A DNA stretch of 64,000 bases from Klenkia taihuensis (GCF_900112525.1 NZ_FOMD01000001.1:496001-560000), one strand, 5' to 3'. Positions 42,203-50,772 are shown, counted from the first letter of the stretch. A program made the numbers and translations. The notes: generated from the sequence alone by a model not told the origin.

Positions 42203-42681
42203 GGTGCGACCTCCAGTGCGGCGTGGGTGCCGAACACCCGGGAGTGGTAGGTCAGCGGCTGCCCGTCGACGGTGGCCGCGGCCCGGACGAGGCCGAAGGC
42301 GACGACGTGGTCGCCGCCCTCGACCAGGGACTCCACGTCGCAGGCCAGCCACCCGGGAGCGCCGGGCAGCCGGGGCAGGCCGGAGTCGGGCACCCAGTCG
42401 ACGTCGGCGAACTTGTCCGGGCCCTTGCGGGCGAAGGACAGCGCCAGCGCCGACTGGGTGGAGCCGAGCACGTTCACGCCGAACCGGCCGGTGCCCCGGA
42501 CCAGGGCCAGCAGGTCCGAGCCGCGGTCGAGGGAGACCAGCACCATCGGCGGGTCCATCGACAGCGACGCGAACGCCGACACCGTCGTCCCGTGCGGGAC
42601 GCCGTCGGCCGACACCGCGGTGATGACCGAGACCGGGGTGGCGACCCCGGCCATCACCTCGCGGAACGCCTCGGCCAGCAC
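42199..42681 (-). CDS. Flavin reductase (two-component monooxygenase partner)
   Basis: This 160-residue protein has the split-barrel flavin-reductase fold: FREVMAGVATPVSVITAVSADGVPHGTTVSAFASLSMDPPMVLVSLDRGSDLL and GRFGVNVLGSTQSALALSFA. Such enzymes reduce FMN or FAD with NAD(P)H and hand it to luciferase-like monooxygenases. The GTG start lies 3 bp past the aldehyde dehydrogenase stop and its end overlaps ribBA by 4 bp. It is the likely reductant source for the two monooxygenases of the cluster. Confidence 0.92.
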   Translation of the reverse strand: MLAEAFREVMAGVATPVSVITAVSADGVPHGTTVSAFASLSMDPPMVLVSLDRGSDLLALVRGTGRFGVNVLGSTQSALALSFARKGPDKFADVDWVPDSGLPRLPGAPGWLACDVESLVEGGDHVVAFGLVRAAATVDGQPLTYHSRVFGTHAALEVAP

Positions 42682-42684
42682 GGC

Positions 42685-44175
42685 TCAGCCCAGCTGGAAC
42701 GGGTCGCGGGTCCCGCCGGTCAGCTCGATGAACACCGACTTGTTCTCGGTGTACTCGTTGACCGCGTCCACGCCGTTCTCCCGGCCGATGCCGGAGTTGC
42801 CGAACCCGCCGAAGGGCATGTTGGGCGCGACCACGCGGTAGGCGTTCACCCACACCGTGCCGGCCCGCAGCTTCGCGGCCACCCGGTGCGCCCGGTGCAC
42901 GTCCTTGGTCCAGACCGCCCCGGCCAGGCCGTAGGGGGTGTCGTTGGCCAGCTTCAGCGCCTCGTCCTCGTCGGTGAAGGTGTAGGCGGCGAGCACCGGC
43001 CCGAACACCTCCTCGCGGACGATGGTGTTCTCCGGCGTCACGTTGGTGACCACGGTCGGCTTGACGAACAGCCCGCCCAGCTCGGCGGCCGGCTCGCCGC
43101 CGCAGGCGAAGGTGGCGCCCTCGGCCGCGGCGCCCTCGAGGTAGCCGAGCACCTTCTCGTACTGGGGCCGGTTGGCGACCGGGCCCATCTCGGTGTCGGC
43201 GTCGTTGGGGTCGCCCAGCACGATCTCGTTCGCCCGGGCGGCGATCTTCTCCACCAGGGCGTCGTGCACGTCGGCGTGCACGATCAGCCGCGAGCCGGCC
43301 ATGCAGGTCTGCCCGGTGGCCGCGAAGACACCCGCCACCAGGCCGTTGGCGGCGGCGTCGAGGTCGGCGTCGGGGAAGACGATCTGGGGGCTCTTGCCGC
43401 CGAGCTCCAGGGTGACCCGGTTGAGGTTGCTCACCGCGGCCCGGGCGACGGCGGCACCGGTGGCGGTGGAGCCGGTGAACGCGACCTTGTCCACGCCCTC
43501 GTGGGAAGCGAGCGCCTCACCGGTGGAGCGGTCCCAGCCGGTGACCACGTTGAGCACGCCCGCGGGCAGCCCGGCCTCGTGCAGCACCTGGGCGAAGGCG
43601 ACGGTGGAGGCGGGGGAGTGCTCCGAGGGCTTGACCACGCAGGTGTTGCCGGCGGCCAGCAGCGGGGCCAGCTTGAAGGTCAGCAGCAGCAGCGGGGAGT
43701 TCCACGGCGTGATGGCGCCGACGACGCCGACCGGCTCGCGCACGGTGTAGCCGAAGTAGTTCGGGTTGACCGGCGGGACGGTGCGGCCCTCGATCTTGTC
43801 GGCCAGCCCGGCGAAGTAGTAGTACCAGTTCGGCAGCCCCTTGAGCTGGCCGAGCATCTCGCGCATCAGCTTGCCGGAGTCGTTGACCTCGAGCTGGGCC
43901 AGCCGCTCGGCGTTGGCCAGGATCGCGTCGCCGCACTTGCGCATGATCGCGCTGCGCTGGAAGCCGGTCATCTGGCCCCACTCGCCCTCGAAGGCGGTGC
44001 GGGCCGAGGCCACGGCCTCGTCGACGTCCTCGGGGGCGCCGTCGGCGAGCACCGCCCAGGCCTGGCCGGTGTAGGGGTTCTGCGACTCGAAGGTCTTGCC
44101 CGAGCGGGCGTCGACGGTCTTGCCGCCGATGAACAGCCCGAAGGACTCGAGCTCGGTGGACGTCGCGGTCGTCAT
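42685..44175 (-). CDS. Aldehyde dehydrogenase (NAD(P)-dependent)
   Basis: The 496-residue enzyme oxidises an aldehyde to the acid. It has the Rossmann cofactor domain, VVGAITPWNSPLL, KPSEHSP, FTGSTATGAAVA, the general base in LELGGKSPQIV and the catalytic Cys291 in GQTCMAGSRL, plus EEVFGPVLAAY. It is closest in pattern to betaine/gamma-semialdehyde dehydrogenases, but the specific substrate is not readable. The ATG follows AAGGAG. It leads the operon aldehyde dehydrogenase, flavin reductase, ribBA. Its promoter has the AraC-type direct repeat. Confidence 0.93.
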   Translation of the reverse strand: MTTATSTELESFGLFIGGKTVDARSGKTFESQNPYTGQAWAVLADGAPEDVDEAVASARTAFEGEWGQMTGFQRSAIMRKCGDAILANAERLAQLEVNDSGKLMREMLGQLKGLPNWYYYFAGLADKIEGRTVPPVNPNYFGYTVREPVGVVGAITPWNSPLLLLTFKLAPLLAAGNTCVVKPSEHSPASTVAFAQVLHEAGLPAGVLNVVTGWDRSTGEALASHEGVDKVAFTGSTATGAAVARAAVSNLNRVTLELGGKSPQIVFPDADLDAAANGLVAGVFAATGQTCMAGSRLIVHADVHDALVEKIAARANEIVLGDPNDADTEMGPVANRPQYEKVLGYLEGAAAEGATFACGGEPAAELGGLFVKPTVVTNVTPENTIVREEVFGPVLAAYTFTDEDEALKLANDTPYGLAGAVWTKDVHRAHRVAAKLRAGTVWVNAYRVVAPNMPFGGFGNSGIGRENGVDAVNEYTENKSVFIELTGGTRDPFQLG

Positions 44176-44211
44176 CGACTGCTCCTTCTCGGTGTAGTGC
44201 CGGTCACGGCA

Positions 44212-44267
44212 ACGGTAGGGAGACGTGCCGGTCGGCGACCATCCGTTGTCCGCCGACCTGTGTCCGC
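44212..44267 (-). promoter_or_regulatory. Regulon promoter: AraC-type site and -10 of the aldehyde dehydrogenase operon
   Basis: On the minus strand GCGGACA (44267-44261) and ACGGATG (44246-44240) are direct half-sites 21 bp apart. TACCGT (44217-44212) follows 22 bp later as a likely -10. About 70 bp here align almost base for base with the CoA-transferase promoter at 46963-47017. Confidence 0.7.
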
Positions 44268-44273
44268 GCAGCG

Positions 44274-44807
44274 CTAGACCTGCGGTTGCAGTGCGCGGAT
44301 GGCCGCCGACCCCTGGACGGCACGGGTCAGGTCGACCAGCGCGCGCCCGTGGGAGGCGGCCAGCTCGGCGGCGTCGGCGGTGAGCTCGGTGCCGTCGAAG
44401 TGCGGGTGGGTGAGCACCAGGCCGGGGCTGAGCACCTGGCAGCCGTAGAACCCGGCGAGCAGGCTGCGCAGCGAGTCCTGTGCGAGGAAGTGCTCGGCGG
44501 CGTTGCACGTCATCACGACCGCGGCCGTCGTGCCGGCCAGGTGGGCCTTGGTCTCGGTTGTGTACCGGCCGCGCTCGGCGGACTCGAACAGGCTGCGGAG
44601 CAGCGCGGAGAACGACGCCCGGTAGGTGGGGCTGCCGAAGACGACGGCGTCGGCGGCCTCCACCGCGTCGAGCACGGTGGCGATGTCGGTGTCGGCCAGG
44701 CTGAGCCGATCGGTCTCCGCACCCTCGCAGCCGGCCAGCACGCCGGCGACGCCGGCGTCGGTGCGGCCCCCGACCGAGGGGCTGCCGACGACGCCCAGCA
44801 CCTTCAC
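44274..44807 (-). CDS. NAD(P)H-dependent FMN reductase (SsuE-like)
   Basis: The 177-residue protein has the flavodoxin-like fold of SsuE/MsuE reductases: VKVLGVVGSPSVGGRTDAGV binds the FMN phosphate, and ADAVVFGSPTYRASFSALLRSLF is typical. It would supply reduced FMN to a monooxygenase. Its GTG overlaps the stop of the HMG-CoA-lyase-like gene by 4 bp. The cluster thus has two unrelated flavin reductases, one in each operon, matching the two monooxygenases. Confidence 0.85.
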   Translation of the reverse strand: MKVLGVVGSPSVGGRTDAGVAGVLAGCEGAETDRLSLADTDIATVLDAVEAADAVVFGSPTYRASFSALLRSLFESAERGRYTTETKAHLAGTTAAVVMTCNAAEHFLAQDSLRSLLAGFYGCQVLSPGLVLTHPHFDGTELTADAAELAASHGRALVDLTRAVQGSAAIRALQPQV

Positions 44808-45724
44808 GACCGGTACTCCCCGCGCGGCTGGTTCGCCCCGCCCGCCCGGTACAGCGAGCTCGGCAACGGGTGCTCGACGGCCCGCTCGGTGACGGCGGCC
44901 GCGGCCAGCACCCGGTCCAGGTCGATGCCGGTCTCCACGCCGGAGTCGGCGAGCCAGTAGACGAGCTCCTCGGTGGCGATGTTGCCGCTGGCCCCGGGGG
45001 CGAACGGGCACCCACCGAGCCCGCCGACCGACGCGTCCAGCTGGGTCACCCCCGCCTGGACGGCGGCCAGCGCGTTGGCCTGGCCGGTGCCGCGGGTGTC
45101 GTGGAAGTGCGCGCCCAGCGGCAGACCCGGTGCGGCCGCGCGGACGGCATCCAGCAGGTCGACGGTGCGCCGCGGGGTGACCGTGCCGATCGTGTCGCCC
45201 AGGCACAGCTGGTCGGCACCGTTCGCCACCGCGGTGGCGACGACCTCCAGGGTGCGGGACGGATCGGTCCGTCCGTCGAACGGGCAGTCCCACGCGGTGG
45301 CGATGATGACCTCGAGCGACCCGCCGGCGGCGTGCGAGACCTCGGCGATGGCGCCGATGGCGTCGGCGGCCTCGGTGGTGGGCTTGCCGGCGTTGGCCCG
45401 GGAGTGCGAGTCGGCGGCGCTGACCACGTACTCCAGGTGCGGGATCCCGGCGTCCACCGCGCGCTGCGCGCCGCGCAGGTTGGCCACCAGCGCGGAGAAG
45501 TGCACACCCTCGTACCGGCCCAGCGCCGCGGCGACCTGGTCGGCGTCGGCCAGGGCGGGCACCGCCTTCGGGGACACGAAGGAGGTCACCTCGATGCGCT
45601 GCACGCCGGTGGCGACGAGGGCCTCCAGCATCTCGAGCTTGGCCTCCAGCGGGACCGGGTCCTCCAGCTGCAGGCCGTCGCGCATCCCGACCTCGCGGAC
45701 GTCGACCCTCGGTGGCAGCTGCAC
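44804..45724 (-). CDS. Hydroxymethylglutaryl-CoA lyase family enzyme
   Basis: This 306-residue TIM-barrel lyase cleaves a 3-hydroxyacyl-CoA; the classical substrate is HMG-CoA, giving acetyl-CoA and acetoacetate. It has VDVREVGMRDGLQ, the metal-binding HFHDTRGTGQAN, and GGLGGCPFAPGASGN with the conserved active-site Cys. These signatures are strong for true HMG-CoA lyases. The GTG directly follows the CoA-transferase stop, so the two enzymes probably act in sequence on one acid. No leucine-degradation carboxylase is nearby. Confidence 0.9.
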   Translation of the reverse strand: MQLPPRVDVREVGMRDGLQLEDPVPLEAKLEMLEALVATGVQRIEVTSFVSPKAVPALADADQVAAALGRYEGVHFSALVANLRGAQRAVDAGIPHLEYVVSAADSHSRANAGKPTTEAADAIGAIAEVSHAAGGSLEVIIATAWDCPFDGRTDPSRTLEVVATAVANGADQLCLGDTIGTVTPRRTVDLLDAVRAAAPGLPLGAHFHDTRGTGQANALAAVQAGVTQLDASVGGLGGCPFAPGASGNIATEELVYWLADSGVETGIDLDRVLAAAAVTERAVEHPLPSSLYRAGGANQPRGEYRS

Positions 45725-46927
45725 TCAGATCACCCCTTCGGCGGCCAGTGCCGCCACGTCGGACTCGGAGAGGCCCAGCAGTTCCCCGTAGACCTCGGTG
45801 TTGTGCCACCCCGGCCTCGGCGGGCCCGCCCACTTCACCGTCCCCGGTGTCGCCGACAGCTGCGGCACCACACCGGGGCCGAGCACGTCGGCGTCCACGC
45901 CGAGGTCGTGGTGGTCCACCAGCATGCCCCGGGCCAGGAACTGCTCGTCCACCGCGACGTCGGCGACCGTGGCCACCGGGCCGACGACGACGCCGGCGCC
46001 GCTGCAGCGGGCCACCACCTCCTCGGGCGGGAGCTGCACCGCCCAGGCGCCGATGAGGTCGTCGAGCTCGTCCTGGTGCCGGGCGCGGGCGGTGTGCGTG
46101 GCGTAGCGCTCGTCGTCGGCGAGCTCGGGCCGCCCCATCGCGGTGCACAGCCGGCGGAACAGGGTGTCCTGGTTGGCCGCGATGATGACGAAGGTGCCGT
46201 CGGCGGTCCGGTAGCTGTTGGACGGCGCGATCGCGTCCAGCCGGGTGCCGCTGGGCTGGCGCACCAACCCGGCGCGGGAGTAGTCCGGGACCATCGACTC
46301 GGTGACGGCCAGGCAGGAGTCGGTCAGCGCGGCGTCGACCACCTGGCCGCGGCCGGTGCGGGCCCGGGCGACCAGCGCGGTGAGGATGCCCTGGCAGGCG
46401 AACATGCCGGCCAGCGAGTCGCCGATCGACAGCGCCATCCGCACCGGCGGCTGGCCCGGGAAGCCGGTGACGAACCGCAGGCCGGCGCGGGCCTCGGCGA
46501 CGCTGGCGTAGCCGGGCTGGGCGGCCATCGGCCCGGTCTGCCCGTAGCCCGACACCCGGGCGAGCACCAGGCCGGGGTTGGCCGCCGACAACCGGTCGTA
46601 GCCCAGGCCCCAGCGCTCGAGCGTGCCGGGCCGGAAGCTCTCCACCACCACGTCGGCGTCGGCGGCGAGGGCCAGGAAGAGCTCCTGGCCCCGCGCGCTC
46701 CGCAGGTCCAGGGTGATGCAGCGCTTGTTGCGGGCGTGCACGGTCCAGAAGAAGCCGCGGCCGTCCTCGTGGGCCTGGCCCCAGGTGCGCAGCGGGTCGG
46801 GCCGGTCGGGGGCCTCGACCTTGATCACGTCGGCACCCTGGTCACCCAGGAGACGCCCCGCGAACGGCCCGGCGATCAGGGTGCCGATCTCCAGCACCCG
46901 GATGCCCTCCAGCGCTCCGGCGGTCAT
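45725..46927 (-). CDS. CaiB/BaiF-family CoA-transferase
   Basis: The 400-residue class III CoA-transferase moves CoA between acids. It has LEGIRVLEIGTLIAGPFAGRLLGDQGADVIKVE at the start, the family motif NKRCITLDLRSARGQELF and VVVESFRPGTLERWGLGY. The ATG at 46927 follows GAGGAG. It heads the operon CoA-transferase, HMG-CoA-lyase-like, FMN reductase. The promoter carries the AraC-type repeat. Working with the lyase, it could activate a hydroxy-dicarboxylic acid; this is inferred from order only. Confidence 0.9.
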   Translation of the reverse strand: MTAGALEGIRVLEIGTLIAGPFAGRLLGDQGADVIKVEAPDRPDPLRTWGQAHEDGRGFFWTVHARNKRCITLDLRSARGQELFLALAADADVVVESFRPGTLERWGLGYDRLSAANPGLVLARVSGYGQTGPMAAQPGYASVAEARAGLRFVTGFPGQPPVRMALSIGDSLAGMFACQGILTALVARARTGRGQVVDAALTDSCLAVTESMVPDYSRAGLVRQPSGTRLDAIAPSNSYRTADGTFVIIAANQDTLFRRLCTAMGRPELADDERYATHTARARHQDELDDLIGAWAVQLPPEEVVARCSGAGVVVGPVATVADVAVDEQFLARGMLVDHHDLGVDADVLGPGVVPQLSATPGTVKWAGPPRPGWHNTEVYGELLGLSESDVAALAAEGVI

Positions 46928-46962
46928 CGAGCTCCTCACGTCGTCGTGCGGGGACGGGGCCG

Positions 46963-47017
46963 ACGGTAGGGAGGCCGCCGGGCCCGGACCATCCGCGCCC
47001 GGCGGACCTGCATCCGC
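46963..47017 (-). promoter_or_regulatory. Regulon promoter: AraC-type site and -10 of the CoA-transferase operon
   Basis: On the minus strand GCGGATG (47017-47011) and GCGGATG (46996-46990) are identical direct half-sites 21 bp apart. TACCGT (46968-46963) follows after 21 bp. This is the clearest copy of the repeat. The divergent DinB gene may share it. Confidence 0.75.
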
Positions 47018-47118
47018 AGAGCGCACGCCTGCGGAGGCCCTCTGGACCCCACATGCGTTGCGCCCTACCTTTCCCCGTGACGCCGGGCACCGCAGCCCGG
47101 CCAGACGACGGGAGCACC

Positions 47119-47640
47119 ATGTCCGACATCGTCGAGACGCAGACGCGGATCGCCGACCGCACCCTGACCGCCGTCGAGGAGCTGCTGCGCAGCATCCCGG
47201 ACGGCGACCTGCACGTGGCCGACCCGGGCGGCGGCTGGACCGGCGCCACCGTGGTCAGCCACATGACCCTGGCCGGGCTGCTCTGGGTGGCCGACGTCGC
47301 CCGGCTGCAGGCCGACCCCGACCTGGACTTCTTCTTCCGGGAGGAGATCGGTCACGACACCATCGGGGCCATCCCGCCCACCGCAGCCGAGGCCGCGGAC
47401 AAGATCGCCTCGCTGCGCCGCACGATGGTCTCGACGATGCCCAACCACACCCCGGAGATCCTCGAGCGCTCGGTGGAGATCACCACGCTGGGCCGGATGA
47501 CGGTGGCCGAGTGGCTGCCGATCATCGTCGGCCACGTCGTGCACCACCGCGACCAGCTGCACGCCGTCCTCGCCTCCCGCGGCAAGCTGCCCGAGCGGTT
47601 CGTCGTCCCCGAGGGGTACACCGGCGAGGACGCCGCGTGA
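47119..47640 (+). CDS. DinB/maleylpyruvate-isomerase-like metal-binding protein
   Basis: The 173-residue product has the four-helix DinB fold with its metal-binding His residues in TVVSHMTLAGLLW and IIVGHVVHHRDQLHAVL. In actinobacteria, many members use mycothiol or bacillithiol as co-substrate for isomerase or transferase reactions. The ATG at 47119 follows GGGAG. It overlaps the next dehydrogenase by 4 bp, so the two probably act together. A detoxification or thiol-transfer step in the flavin pathway is possible but unproven. Confidence 0.8.
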   Translation: MSDIVETQTRIADRTLTAVEELLRSIPDGDLHVADPGGGWTGATVVSHMTLAGLLWVADVARLQADPDLDFFFREEIGHDTIGAIPPTAAEAADKIASLRRTMVSTMPNHTPEILERSVEITTLGRMTVAEWLPIIVGHVVHHRDQLHAVLASRGKLPERFVVPEGYTGEDAA

Positions 47641-48656
47641 AGGCCGTCGTCCTCACCGGGGTCGGGCAGGTCGAGGTCCAGGAGCGCCCGGACCCCACCG
47701 CCGACCCGCTGCACGTGGTGGTGCACGTCGACGTCGCCTCGCTGTGCGGCACCGACGCCCACCAGTTCGAGGGCCGCATCGACTCGCCCTTCCCCCGGGT
47801 GCCCGGGCACGACTTCGCCGGCACCGTGGTCTCGGTCGGCGAGGGCGTCGACGAGTCGCTGGTGGGCCAGCAGTTCGCGGTCAAGCCCTCGCTGCCGTGC
47901 GGGAACTGCGCGGCCTGCGTCGACGGGCCCTCGCTGGACTGCCCGAACAAGAAGCTCATCGGGCTGTGGAGCGACGGCTGCTTCGCCGAGCTGGTCGCCG
48001 TCCCGCGGGTGAACCTGGTGCCCATCCCCGACGGCGTGCCGATCTGGGGCGCGGCGCTGCTGGAGCCCTTCGCCGTCGCGCTGAACTGCATCGACCGGCT
48101 GCAGATCAAGCTGGGCGACTCGGTGCTGGTGCTCGGCCAGGGCCCGATCGGGCTGGCCGTGGCGCGGTTCGCCGCGCTCTCCGGGGCCGGCCGGCTGACC
48201 GTGACCGATGTCCGCGAGGAGGTCTTCGAGGTCTCCCGGGCCTTCGGGGCGACCGACTGCCTGGACAGCCGCACCGACGGCCTGGTCGACCGGGTGCTGG
48301 AGATGCACGGCGGGCGCGGTGCCGACATCGTCGTGGAGACCTCGGGCGCGCCCGCGGCGTCGGCGTCGGTGATCGACCTGGTGCGCAAGGAGGGCAAGGC
48401 CAGCTTCATCGGCTACGCCAACGACCTCCCGGGCATCCCCGTCGTCCCGATGATGCTCAAGACCGCGACCGTGTTCGGGGTCGGCGGCAACGGCGGGCGC
48501 GGGCAGTACGAGCGCTCGCTGGAGCTCATCCGCGCCGGCCGGGTCGACCTGTCCCCGCTGGTCACGCACCGGTTCTCCCTCGACGAGGCCCCGGAGGCCT
48601 TCGAGGTCGCCAGCACCAAGCGGGACGGCGCCATCAAGGTCCTGCTCGAGCCCTGA
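47637..48656 (+). CDS. Zinc-dependent alcohol dehydrogenase
   Basis: This 339-residue medium-chain dehydrogenase has VASLCGTDAHQFEG and GHDFAGTVVSVG for the catalytic zinc, CGNCAACVDGPSLDC for the structural zinc, and VLGQGPIGLAVARFAA for the cofactor. The GTG lies in the preceding stop codon (GTGA). It could produce the aldehyde used by the dehydrogenase encoded at 42685, but the substrate is unknown. It is followed by a large hairpin before the convergent SCO6745-family gene. Confidence 0.88.
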   Translation: MKAVVLTGVGQVEVQERPDPTADPLHVVVHVDVASLCGTDAHQFEGRIDSPFPRVPGHDFAGTVVSVGEGVDESLVGQQFAVKPSLPCGNCAACVDGPSLDCPNKKLIGLWSDGCFAELVAVPRVNLVPIPDGVPIWGAALLEPFAVALNCIDRLQIKLGDSVLVLGQGPIGLAVARFAALSGAGRLTVTDVREEVFEVSRAFGATDCLDSRTDGLVDRVLEMHGGRGADIVVETSGAPAASASVIDLVRKEGKASFIGYANDLPGIPVVPMMLKTATVFGVGGNGGRGQYERSLELIRAGRVDLSPLVTHRFSLDEAPEAFEVASTKRDGAIKVLLEP

Positions 48657-48669
48657 CGCCCCCGCTCCA

Positions 48670-48736
48670 CCAGGCATGGGAGCCCATGCACCCGCTCACG
48701 AGGCCCGTGGCCGGGTGCATGGGCTCCTCTGCCTGG
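48670..48736. terminator. Large bidirectional hairpin
   Basis: A 16-bp perfect stem (GGAGCCCATGCACCCG at 48679-48694 with its complement at 48712-48727) is extended by an outer 7-bp stem (CCAGGCA at 48670-48676, TGCCTGG at 48730-48736). The loop is 17 bases. It separates two convergent genes. Confidence 0.8.
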
Positions 48737-48741
48737 GTCGG

Positions 48742-49656
48742 CTACCCGCTGACGCGCTTGTAGGGGTCGGACGGCGCCGCGCCCGCGGCGACGATGCGGT
48801 TGCTCCACCCGTCCAGCTGCGCGGTCAGCGACGCGATGTCGTCGCCGATCGGGGCCAGCACCCGGGTCATCGCCTCGTCGGTGACCTGCTCGATGCGGTC
48901 GCGCTCGGCCCGGCCGGTGGCGGTCAGCTCGCCGTCGGCCAGCCAGCCGCGCTCGCGCAGGTCGGCGTCGGCGGCGTCCATGACCTCCGGGGCCCAGGCG
49001 CGGGTGCCGGCGTAGGCGCGGGGCTCCCAGCCGATCCAGTACTCGGTCACCAGGTTCATCTGCACGCCCGAGAGCCCCGCGGCGACGTTGGCCGCCTGGT
49101 GGGTGTCGCCGCGGTACTCGCGCAGGATGTTCAGCGCGTGCCACAGCTGGCCCCACGGGTCGGTCGGCCACTCCAGCGAGGCCAGGCCCGCCACCAGCGG
49201 CCGGCCGGTGACGTCGGCGACGGCGACGTCGGTGGCCCGGCGCAGCTGCGCGACGGCGGTCTCGACCTCGCCGGTCGGGACGTCGCCGAGCACCTCGTGC
49301 AGCGAGTCCACCGCGCCCTTCTCCCGGGCGGCCAGCACGTCCTCGCGCGAGGCGATCCCGCGGGCCTGGTCGTACAGGGAGGCGATCAGCCCGGGCTCGA
49401 ACACCCCGAACGCGGCGACGACGACCGGCGGGGTGGGCTCGCCCATGGGCGCGGTGCGGCCCCAGACGTAGCCGGTCAGGAACTCCAGGCCGAGGGCCTC
49501 CATCGCGGCGTAGGCCGGCTTGCCCCAGAAGCCGATGGTGGCCAGCGGCTCGGCGGCGTCCCGCAGTGACCGGGCGGCGCCGGTGGGGATGCGCGGGGCG
49601 GGCCGGCCGGCGGAGGGCTCGGCGAGGAAGGCGGCGGACAGTTCGTCGTAGTCCAC
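48742..49656 (-). CDS. SCO6745-family protein (SalK-type)
   Basis: The 304-residue protein matches a Streptomyces family often annotated as SalK or as a helix-turn-helix protein, in segments such as AAYAAMEALGLEFLTGYVWGR and GQLWHALNILREYRGDTH. The function is unknown; a C-terminal winged-helix-like portion (DLRERGWLADGELTATGRAERDRIE) suggests nucleic-acid or ligand binding. The GTG at 49656 follows GGGAG. It lies 17 bp after the AraC regulator stop, so the two share a transcript and perhaps a regulatory function. Confidence 0.7.
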   Translation of the reverse strand: MDYDELSAAFLAEPSAGRPAPRIPTGAARSLRDAAEPLATIGFWGKPAYAAMEALGLEFLTGYVWGRTAPMGEPTPPVVVAAFGVFEPGLIASLYDQARGIASREDVLAAREKGAVDSLHEVLGDVPTGEVETAVAQLRRATDVAVADVTGRPLVAGLASLEWPTDPWGQLWHALNILREYRGDTHQAANVAAGLSGVQMNLVTEYWIGWEPRAYAGTRAWAPEVMDAADADLRERGWLADGELTATGRAERDRIEQVTDEAMTRVLAPIGDDIASLTAQLDGWSNRIVAAGAAPSDPYKRVSG

Positions 49657-49673
49657 GAGTGTGGTCTCCCGGG

Positions 49674-50651
49674 TCAGTGGCGGAGGGTGGCGGACGGGAG
49701 CTCGCCGAAGCGGTCCCGGTACTGCTGGGCGAAGCGGCTCTGGTGGAAGAAGCCCCAGCGCACGGCGACGTCGGTGACCCGCACCGTGCTGGGGTCGGCG
49801 TGCACGAGCTCGGTGCGCACCCGGTCCAGCCGGACCCGGCGCAGGTAGCTCATCGGGGACTCGCCGTACTGCTGCTGGAAGGCCGCGTGCAGGGTGCGCA
49901 CGCTCATGCAGCCCACCCGCGCCAGCTCCTGCGGGGTGAGCGCCTCGTCGGCGTGCTCCTCGAGGTAGGCGACCACCGGGGCGAGCCGGCCGTGCTCGAG
50001 GGCCCGGGCGGGGGCGGCGAGGGCGTCGGAGAACTGGTGCCGGCCGGCGTGCAGCAGCTGGGTCATCACGAACGCCTCGAGCTGCTCGCGGGCCAGCGGC
50101 ATCTCCGCGAGCCCACCGGGGCGGTCGAGCTCGCGGGCCAGGAACTCCACCGAGTTCAGCAGCGACTGCCCGGCCGGGTCGGTGAGGTCCAGGCCGAAGT
50201 CGAAGTCGACCACCTCGGCCACCGACCGGCCGATCAGGTCGCCGAGGTGGGACTCCAGGCTGGCACGGGGGATCTTCAGGATCAGCTGCTCGGCGTCGGG
50301 GGTCCAGCGCACGGTGTTGCGCTGCTTGGGGTTGAGCACCGCCCCCGAGGTGCGGGCCTCGGTGCGGGTGCGGGCGCCGTCGGACCTGTCGGCGTCGGTG
50401 GAGCCCGCGGTGGTGAGGTTGACGTGGTAGCAGTCCTCGGTGGGTGGCATGACCAGCTCGGTCTGCGCACCGTAGGTCAGGTACCCGAGGGTGAAGTTCC
50501 GGTCCGTGACGGCGTTGAGGTGCATCGCGACCTGGTCCCCGCGTGCGGTCAGGTCGTGCTGGAGGTAGACCCGGGTGACGGCGTCCTGCGCCTCCTCGAG
50601 GCTGCGCGTGCCGACCACCGGGAACCGCGACAGGGGCTGGTCCACGGTCAC
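49674..50651 (-). CDS. AraC-family transcriptional regulator, proposed master of the cluster
   Basis: The 325-residue regulator has an N-terminal ligand-sensing part of AraC-binding-like type (about 1-200) and a C-terminal double helix-turn-helix (about 220-325: LTPQELARVGCMSVRTLHAAFQQQYGESPMSYLRRVRLDRV, then VTDVAVRWGFFHQSRFAQQYRDRFGELPS). The GTG at 50651 abuts GGAGG; the in-frame GTG at 50645 has better spacing. AraC proteins bind direct half-sites about 21 bp apart, exactly the spacing found in six promoters here, including its own. It is divergent from the E1 gene. Confidence 0.9.
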   Translation of the reverse strand: MTVDQPLSRFPVVGTRSLEEAQDAVTRVYLQHDLTARGDQVAMHLNAVTDRNFTLGYLTYGAQTELVMPPTEDCYHVNLTTAGSTDADRSDGARTRTEARTSGAVLNPKQRNTVRWTPDAEQLILKIPRASLESHLGDLIGRSVAEVVDFDFGLDLTDPAGQSLLNSVEFLARELDRPGGLAEMPLAREQLEAFVMTQLLHAGRHQFSDALAAPARALEHGRLAPVVAYLEEHADEALTPQELARVGCMSVRTLHAAFQQQYGESPMSYLRRVRLDRVRTELVHADPSTVRVTDVAVRWGFFHQSRFAQQYRDRFGELPSATLRH

Positions 50652-50705
50652 CTCCGCACGGACGACGTCGTCTCGGATGTGGCACGGGCCACAGCTGGCG
50701 CCCGC

Positions 50706-50760
50706 AATCTAGGTCGTGCACCACCGGAACGCCAGCCGCTGGGCGCGCGGCGGTGTCCGC
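50706..50760 (-). promoter_or_regulatory. Regulon promoter: AraC-type site and -10 of the regulator's own gene
   Basis: On the minus strand GCGGACA (50760-50754) and GCGGCTG (50739-50733) are direct half-sites 21 bp apart. TAGATT (50711-50706) follows after 21 bp. This predicts autoregulation. Confidence 0.65.
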
Positions 50761-50772
50761 GCAGCGCACGGG

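Noticed and set aside
42190-42205. FMN riboswitch before ribBA
   Set aside because: The ribBA start overlaps the previous gene by 4 bp, leaving no leader.
39589-42681. Uracil (Rut) pathway
   Set aside because: The monooxygenases are RutA-like and a flavin reductase is present, but no RutB, RutC, RutD, RutE or uracil transporter is seen.
47017-47071. AraC-type repeat for the DinB-ADH operon
   Set aside because: A TACCTT -10-like hexamer exists at 47066-47071, but the half-sites at the expected positions do not match; the operon may share the divergent site instead.
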